DNA of 64,000 nt from Bacteroidales bacterium (GTDB taxonomy: Bacteria > Bacteroidota > Bacteroidia > Bacteroidales > P3): the NCBI GenBank assembly GCA_017616895.1, contig JAFZXE010000002.1, positions 41,159 to 105,158 on the forward strand, in the 5' to 3' direction. Positions 59,082 through 64,000 of the stretch are shown piece after piece (position 1 is the stretch's first letter; each line of letters opens with the position of its first letter). Below the pieces are notes generated by a model that was not told where the DNA came from, did not search any database, and saw only the letters and a list, made by a program, of their open reading frames with translations. A program made the position numbers and the translations under genes.

Positions 59082-60887
59082 ATGAAACGCCAGATGCTCA
59101 TAGCCCTTACCTGTCTGCTACCCTTGTGGATGGAAGCTCAGTCGTGGGATGACCTCAACCAGAGAGGTTATCCGCAGTGGTTTTCAGATGCTAAACTGGG
59201 TATATTTGTTCATTGGGGTCTTTATTCGGTGCCGGCTTACGCATCACCTGAAGGATATGCCGAATGGTTTTATCGTGGACTTATGGTGGGCGATACAGCC
59301 CGACGGCGGGTTATGAGCCAATATGCCGACACGACTTTGCCGGTATTGGACCAATATCGACAGCTGACCAAATATTGGAATGCGGAGAAGTGGAACCCCA
59401 ATGACTGGGCTGCGCTCTTCAAGGATGCGGGCGCCCGCTACGTGGTATTGGTGACGAAACACCACGACGGCTACTGCCTATGGGACAGCCCTCGACAGCC
59501 GCAGTGGAATAGTGTAATCTCTGGTCCGCACCGCAACATTGTAGAAGAGCTTACCTCTGCCGTCCGTAAGCAGGGGCTGCGGATGGGTTTCTACTTTTCG
59601 CTGCCCGAATGGACCAATCCGCGCCACATTTGGATGCAAGATCCCGACTCGCTCATCGGTGACTATGTGGATAACTACATGGTGCCTCAGTTCAAGGAGT
59701 TGGTTGCTCGCTACCGCCCGTCGCTCGTCTTCGCCGACGGCGACTGGCAGAACACGGCTGAGCAATTCCGCTCGGCTGAGCTGATAGATTGGTACTACCG
59801 CACTGTGGGCGACTCGGCCATAGTCAACAACCGCTGGGGCGGCGGCACTCAACACGGCTTCAAGACGCCTGAATACAGCTCGGCTATATTCGACACCGTG
59901 ACTCCGTGGGCGGAGTGTCGCGGAATAGGACGCAGTTTCGGATATAACCGCAACGAGTCGCCCGAGAACTACCTTAGCGACGGCGAGCTGATACGCCACT
60001 TCTGCGAACTGGTGTCTCACGGCGGTGGCCTTACTCTGAATGTGGGACCGATGGCCGACGGCACTATACCTGAACTGCAACAGGAACGCCTCCGTGCACT
60101 CGGCCATTGGCTAAAGGTCAACGGCGAAGCCATCTACGGGAGTCGCCCTTGGCGGACTGCGTGCAACACAGAGCGCCGCACAGCCGAATTGCCGTCAGAC
60201 GGGGTGATCGACTACGACTGGGTCCGCAACGCTCCGCTTGAGGGAATGCCGTATGACAATTTCGACATCCATTGGGAAGGTGTGGTATCTGCACCTGAGG
60301 AAGTCGATTTTATCTTCCGTATTGAGGCGGATGACGAGGCAACAGTGAGTTATAGCCGTTCCAATTCTACTGATGCTATTGTTGCTGGTGTCGGAATGTC
60401 CGAATCGGAAAGGCGTAAAATGAACGATACTCTTTTGTATTACAATCACGGCTGGGCCGAGAATGGTGAGTCTGTGCATACTTTGCATTTCAGGAAGAAC
60501 GAAGACCATCTTTTCTTTGTTGACTTCCATGAGCGTAACCTTGAGGCTGCGGTGGGGTTCACTTGGAGCCGTGACGGTGGCAAAACGTTTGAACCCGTAC
60601 CTGCCCTGTGGCGCGCCACAGCTGCTTGGCATCGCACTGTCCGTTGTTTTACCTCCAATGCAAACGGCCTGTACGTCATTGAGTTTGATCGCCCTGGTCA
60701 AACGCTGGTAATACCCGATATGCCGCATCTTAAAAAAGGGACGGTGGTAACACTCCTCGGTACAAAGGGTAACCTAAAATGGAAGCAAAAAAAAGACGGC
60801 ACTCTCTCCATCGACCTCTCATCTCTCGACTCCAAAGAGTTTAACGCCCTCGACCATGCTTGGGTGTTCCGCATAGAGAAACAATAA
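59082..60887 (+). CDS. GH29 alpha-L-fucosidase, exported
   Basis: 601 residues. Signal peptide (MKRQMLIALTCLLPLWMEA). GH29 catalytic barrel about residues 25-360: WFSDAKLGIFVHWGLYSVPAYASPEGYAEWFY, TKHHDGYCLW, FYFSLPEW and the nucleophile D219 in SLVFADGDWQN; LTLNVGPMADG closes the barrel. The C-terminal part is a beta-sandwich with WDYxIxx-like strands. It releases terminal L-fucose from host mucin or plant glycans, in the periplasm or at the surface. There is no SusC/D pair beside it, so it is not in a canonical PUL. The stop lies 7 bp from the convergent thioesterase stop. Confidence 0.93.
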   Translation: MKRQMLIALTCLLPLWMEAQSWDDLNQRGYPQWFSDAKLGIFVHWGLYSVPAYASPEGYAEWFYRGLMVGDTARRRVMSQYADTTLPVLDQYRQLTKYWNAEKWNPNDWAALFKDAGARYVVLVTKHHDGYCLWDSPRQPQWNSVISGPHRNIVEELTSAVRKQGLRMGFYFSLPEWTNPRHIWMQDPDSLIGDYVDNYMVPQFKELVARYRPSLVFADGDWQNTAEQFRSAELIDWYYRTVGDSAIVNNRWGGGTQHGFKTPEYSSAIFDTVTPWAECRGIGRSFGYNRNESPENYLSDGELIRHFCELVSHGGGLTLNVGPMADGTIPELQQERLRALGHWLKVNGEAIYGSRPWRTACNTERRTAELPSDGVIDYDWVRNAPLEGMPYDNFDIHWEGVVSAPEEVDFIFRIEADDEATVSYSRSNSTDAIVAGVGMSESERRKMNDTLLYYNHGWAENGESVHTLHFRKNEDHLFFVDFHERNLEAAVGFTWSRDGGKTFEPVPALWRATAAWHRTVRCFTSNANGLYVIEFDRPGQTLVIPDMPHLKKGTVVTLLGTKGNLKWKQKKDGTLSIDLSSLDSKEFNALDHAWVFRIEKQ

Positions 60888-60894
60888 AAGAAGG

Positions 60895-61302
60895 TTATCG
60901 GCTCACCTGCATCACTCGTTCGTAGAAGTCGGGAAAGCGCTTCTCGAGTGATATGGGACGTCCGTTTTCAAGAAAGCAGTGTGTGCTTGCCGCGGTGCAC
61001 ACAACCTTCCCTTCGACGGTCATGGTATAGGCGAAGATGACCTTCAGCGGAGATGTCTCGGCTACGTTGACGGCTATCTCTATCACGTCTTTGAACGTGG
61101 AGGGTTGGCGGTAGCGGCACTCTACACTCACCACAGGGGAGACCACCCCTTCGGCCTCCATCTTTTCGAATCCAAAGCCTAGCTGGTCCATCCAGTCAAC
61201 TCGCGCCTCCTCCATGAATCGGATATAGTTGCTGTGATGTGTGATTCCCATGCGGTCACACTCGTAGTATTTTACCTCGTGGCGGTAGGGCGTTATATCC
61301 AT
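60895..61302 (-). CDS. Hotdog-fold acyl-CoA thioesterase (YbgC/4HBT family)
   Basis: 135 residues. HEVKYYECDRMGITHHSNYIRFMEEARVDWMDQLG contains the catalytic Asp of the 4HBT family (ECDRMGITHH). It hydrolyses short or aromatic acyl-CoAs in the cytosol. It follows purM by 19 bp and is probably co-transcribed. Confidence 0.9.
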   Translation of the reverse strand: MDITPYRHEVKYYECDRMGITHHSNYIRFMEEARVDWMDQLGFGFEKMEAEGVVSPVVSVECRYRQPSTFKDVIEIAVNVAETSPLKVIFAYTMTVEGKVVCTAASTHCFLENGRPISLEKRFPDFYERVMQVSR

Positions 61303-61321
61303 AGTGTCGGATTGGCGTCGC

Positions 61322-62491
61322 TTAGCAGTATTCGAACACTCCGTGTTCGCTCTTCACCGTCACGTGTGCCTTTGGTGCGGCTTCGCAGTGTCCTATCACT
61401 TGGGCGTCGATATTGAACGTCTTGGATATTTCGATGATGTCGGCTGCGGTGTTTTCATCGGTATATATCTCCATGCGGTGTCCCATGTTGAACACCTTGT
61501 ACATCTCTTGCCAGTCGGTCTCGCTCTGTTCGTGTATCATCTTGAACAGCGGTGGGGTGGGGAAGAGGTTGTCTTTTACCACATGCAGGTCGTCAACAAA
61601 GTGTAGCACCTTTGTCTGTGCGCCTCCGCTGCAGTGAATCATGCCGTCTATCTTCGACCTGTATCCGTCCAGTATTTTGCGTATCACGGGTGCATACGTC
61701 CTTGTCGGCGAGAGTACCATGTGTCCGGCATCTACTCCTGCCACCTCGGTCGTCTCGGTCAGCTTCTTATGACCTGTATATACCACCTCGGCAGGAAGCG
61801 CCTGGTCATACGACATCGGGTATTTCTCGGCATAGAGTTTAGAGAATACATCGTGGCGGGCCGATGTCAGTCCGTTGCTCCCCATGCCGCCGTTGTAGGC
61901 GTTCTCGTAGGTGGCCTGACCGTATGAGGCAAGTCCCACTATCACATTTCCAGCTTTGATATGCGCGTTGTCTATCACCTCGCTGCGTTTCATTCTGGCG
62001 GTTACGGTCGAATCGACGATGATGGTCCTTACCAGATCTCCCACGTCGGCGGTCTCGCCTCCTGTAAGGTATATGCCGATGCCCAATTTCCGCATCTCCG
62101 CCAGAAATTCTTCAGTGCCGTTAATCACAGCCGCTATAACCTCTCCTGGTATGAGGTTCTTGTTACGTCCGATGGTTGACGACAGCAGTATGTTATCGAC
62201 GGCTCCCACACACAGCAGGTCGTCCAGGTTCATCACCACAGCGTCGATGGCGATGCCTTTCCACACCGAAAGGTCGCCTGTCTCTTTCCAGTACATGTAG
62301 GCCAGCGACGACTTTGTACCTGCTCCGTCGGCATGCATTATATTGCAGTATTCGGCATCGCCGCCCACGAAGTCGGGCAGAATCTTGCAGAATGCCTTGG
62401 GGAAGATTCCCTTGTCTATATTCTTTATTGCGTTGTGCACATCTTCTTTCGAGGCCGATACCCCGCGTGCGTTGTATTTCTGTGTGTCCAT
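61322..62491 (-). CDS. purM: Phosphoribosylformylglycinamidine cyclo-ligase (AIR synthase)
   Basis: 389 residues, longer than the E. coli enzyme but usual in Bacteroidetes. HADGAGTKSSLAYMYWKETGD near residue 53, the AIDAVVMNLDDLLCVGA loop, LTGGETADVGDLV and ASYGQATYENAYNGGMGSNGLTSAR. It makes AIR from FGAM with ATP in purine synthesis. Own promoter box at 62520. Confidence 0.94.
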   Translation of the reverse strand: MDTQKYNARGVSASKEDVHNAIKNIDKGIFPKAFCKILPDFVGGDAEYCNIMHADGAGTKSSLAYMYWKETGDLSVWKGIAIDAVVMNLDDLLCVGAVDNILLSSTIGRNKNLIPGEVIAAVINGTEEFLAEMRKLGIGIYLTGGETADVGDLVRTIIVDSTVTARMKRSEVIDNAHIKAGNVIVGLASYGQATYENAYNGGMGSNGLTSARHDVFSKLYAEKYPMSYDQALPAEVVYTGHKKLTETTEVAGVDAGHMVLSPTRTYAPVIRKILDGYRSKIDGMIHCSGGAQTKVLHFVDDLHVVKDNLFPTPPLFKMIHEQSETDWQEMYKVFNMGHRMEIYTDENTAADIIEISKTFNIDAQVIGHCEAAPKAHVTVKSEHGVFEYC

Positions 62492-62519
62492 CGTTATGCT
62501 GTTTGTCCAAATAATCGTG

Positions 62520-62527
62520 CAAAGATA
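62520..62527 (-). promoter_or_regulatory. -7 promoter box of purM
   Basis: TATCTTTG on the minus strand, 29 bp before ATG 62491, in the 73-bp gap after pgi. Confidence 0.65.
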
Positions 62528-62564
62528 CTAAAAACTTTTATCTCGTTCTGTGCCGCGGCTATAT

Positions 62565-63863
62565 TCAGAAACCGGGCTTGCCCAGTAGTCTGAACATATT
62601 GGTCTTGTACGCCTCGACTCCCGGCTGGTTGAACGGGTTCACCCCGAGCGTGTATCCGCTCACCGCGCACGCATACTCAAACATGTATATCATCTCGCCC
62701 AGCACTTCCTCGTCAATCCTTTCTATCTCCATCCCTATCACAGGCACATTGCCGTCATAGTGTGCCTCGCGGGTCCCTTTCAGCGCGTTGTTGTTCACGT
62801 ATGTCAGCGTCCGTTCGGCTATGTAGTTCAATCCGTCTATGTTCTCGGCGTCCTTCGGCACCGTATATTCTCTTGTTGACGCTTTAACCTCCATCATGGT
62901 CTCGAATATCATCCTCTCGCCCTCCTGCACATACTGCCCCAGCGAGTGCAGGTCTGTCGTGAAACTCAGGCTGTACGGCAGTATTCCCTTCCCCTCCTTG
63001 CCTTCGCTCTCGCCGTACAGTTGTTTCCACCACTCGCTGAAATACCGCAGGCCGTATTTGAACGAAGTCAGTATCTCCACCTTGTATCCCTTGCGGTACA
63101 GCACGTTGCGTATCGCCGCATACATCAGTGCCGTGCACTCTTCCAGGCTCCTGCTTTCGGCACACTCTTTCTGCATTCTCCGTGCACCTTCGAGCATCTT
63201 TCTGATGTCATATCCCGCCGCCGCAATCGGAAGCAGTCCCACAGGCGTCAGCACCGAGAACCGTCCGCCCACATTGTCCGGTATCACAAACTGCGGCAGC
63301 CCCTCGGCTCCAGCTATCGAATGCAGCGCACCTTTCTTCTCATCCGTCACCACCGCAATCCTCCGCTTCGCCTCCTCTTTACCGTATTTCTTCTCAAGAT
63401 GCTGCCTGATAAGTCTGAACGCTATGGCAGGCTCCGTCGTTGTGCCCGATTTCGAGATAACCACCACCGAATAATCCGCCTTGTCCAGCCGCTTCATCAG
63501 CTGTGCATAGTAGTCCGGGTCCATCGTATGGCCTGCATACACTATGTTCGCGCCCTTCTCCTTGCGGTCGTTTGCCGCCAGCGCTTCCACCACTGCCCTC
63601 GTGCCCAGATACGAGCCTCCGATGCCTATCACCACCACCGTTTCCGACATCCCGGCCAGCCGTGCAGCCTCTTTCTCCACTCGTTCCACAAAAGCCTCGT
63701 CCGTTCTCGTTGGCAAATCCACCCATCCCAGGAAGTCGTTCCCAGCACCCTTGCCGCTCATCAGCACTTCTTTCGCCGCAGCTATCTCGCCGCGTATGCC
63801 ATCAATGTCTCCATTGCCGACAAACTTCGACAACGTATCCAAACTAAGTTTTATGTTGCTCAT
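62565..63863 (-). CDS. pgi: Glucose-6-phosphate isomerase
   Basis: 432 residues, the short bacterial form. VVVIGIGGSYLGTRAVVEAL (SIS domain start), VISKSGTTTEPAIAFR, VTDEKKGALH, GGRFSVLTPVGLLPIA (PGI signature), and EVLGEMIYMFEYACAVSGYTLGVNPFNQPGVEAYK near the end. It interconverts G6P and F6P. A 22-bp direct repeat lies just upstream of its start. Confidence 0.96.
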   Translation of the reverse strand: MSNIKLSLDTLSKFVGNGDIDGIRGEIAAAKEVLMSGKGAGNDFLGWVDLPTRTDEAFVERVEKEAARLAGMSETVVVIGIGGSYLGTRAVVEALAANDRKEKGANIVYAGHTMDPDYYAQLMKRLDKADYSVVVISKSGTTTEPAIAFRLIRQHLEKKYGKEEAKRRIAVVTDEKKGALHSIAGAEGLPQFVIPDNVGGRFSVLTPVGLLPIAAAGYDIRKMLEGARRMQKECAESRSLEECTALMYAAIRNVLYRKGYKVEILTSFKYGLRYFSEWWKQLYGESEGKEGKGILPYSLSFTTDLHSLGQYVQEGERMIFETMMEVKASTREYTVPKDAENIDGLNYIAERTLTYVNNNALKGTREAHYDGNVPVIGMEIERIDEEVLGEMIYMFEYACAVSGYTLGVNPFNQPGVEAYKTNMFRLLGKPGF

Positions 63864-63873
63864 ATCCGTATGT

Positions 63874-63917
63874 ATTTGTTTATACCTATTCTATAATTTG
63901 TTTATACCTATTATAAT
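63874..63917. repeat. Two 22-bp direct repeats upstream of pgi
   Basis: ATTTGTTTATACCTATT begins at 63874 and 63896, 22 bp apart, 10 bp before the pgi start codon on the minus strand. The remaining bases to 64000 show nothing supportable. Confidence 0.75.
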
Positions 63918-64000
63918 ATAACGCACCCAACCCCTCCGTTGATATATCGCCCCTAAAAAATCATCCCCCACTATACCCACCAACCCCACCCCCACGCATC

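Overview
The window looks like a chromosome segment of an uncultured-type Bacteroidales (phylum Bacteroidota), probably from a gut or rumen community. Several things point there. Genes start from TAnnTTTG-type promoters (-7 box, sometimes with a TTTG -33 box 19 to 22 nt upstream) and mostly lack Shine-Dalgarno sequences. Many secreted proteins carry type IX secretion (T9SS) type A sorting domains (YPNP start, G-Y/T-Y near the end). Lipoproteins, C10 peptidases, GH29 fucosidase, InlB-like B-repeats, GLUG repeats and FISUMP-like domains are all typical of this group. I see no rRNA, tRNA or CRISPR array.

Layout. 1-8.6 kb: partial DUF4595-like protein, UbiA prenyltransferase-lepA pair, FISUMP-like lipoprotein, RNase H, an iron alcohol dehydrogenase bracketed by heptamer repeats, a YiiX-like lipoprotein, a small secreted protein and GtrA. 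8.7-16 kb: two tandem M14 zinc carboxypeptidases (one with 12 InlB-type repeats) coupled to a GT2 glycosyltransferase. 16-25.7 kb: an accessory region with an ECF sigma operon, a fibre-like protein, duplicated lipoprotein/C10-peptidase units (one peptidase reduced to its signal peptide), a MITE, duplicated leader hairpins, and secreted proteins of unknown role. 25.7-36.4 kb: housekeeping block of phosphoglucomutase, miaB, a PASTA protein, a T9SS protein, rluD and the rplM-rpsI-rpsB-tsf translation block with structured leaders. 36.6-41.7 kb: one 1694-residue surface protein with four FISUMP-like and four FN3-like domains. 41.7-49.1 kb: prmC, the yigZ-pcrA-dtd operon, manA and an ABC exporter. 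49.3-56.6 kb: two AAA/DUF4143 ATPases, each preceded by three 33-bp direct repeats, around a 1218-residue GLUG/Ig-like T9SS protein, plus a candidate structured RNA. 56.7-64 kb: UvrA2-like protein, GH29 fucosidase, thioesterase, purM and pgi.

The most unusual content is repeat DNA that ordinary annotation would miss. A family of degenerate 8-bp tandem arrays occurs at five loci. The two arrays that lie inside genes (within a T9SS sorting domain and within UvrA) have 15 and 6 units, both multiples of three, so frame is kept, and both are read in the same orientation and phase to give an 8-residue protein repeat. Arrays with 11-, 22- and 33-bp periods sit in promoter regions; the 33-bp triplets upstream of both DUF4143 ATPases look like operator arrays. 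All functional statements are from reading the sequence; nothing was searched against databases.
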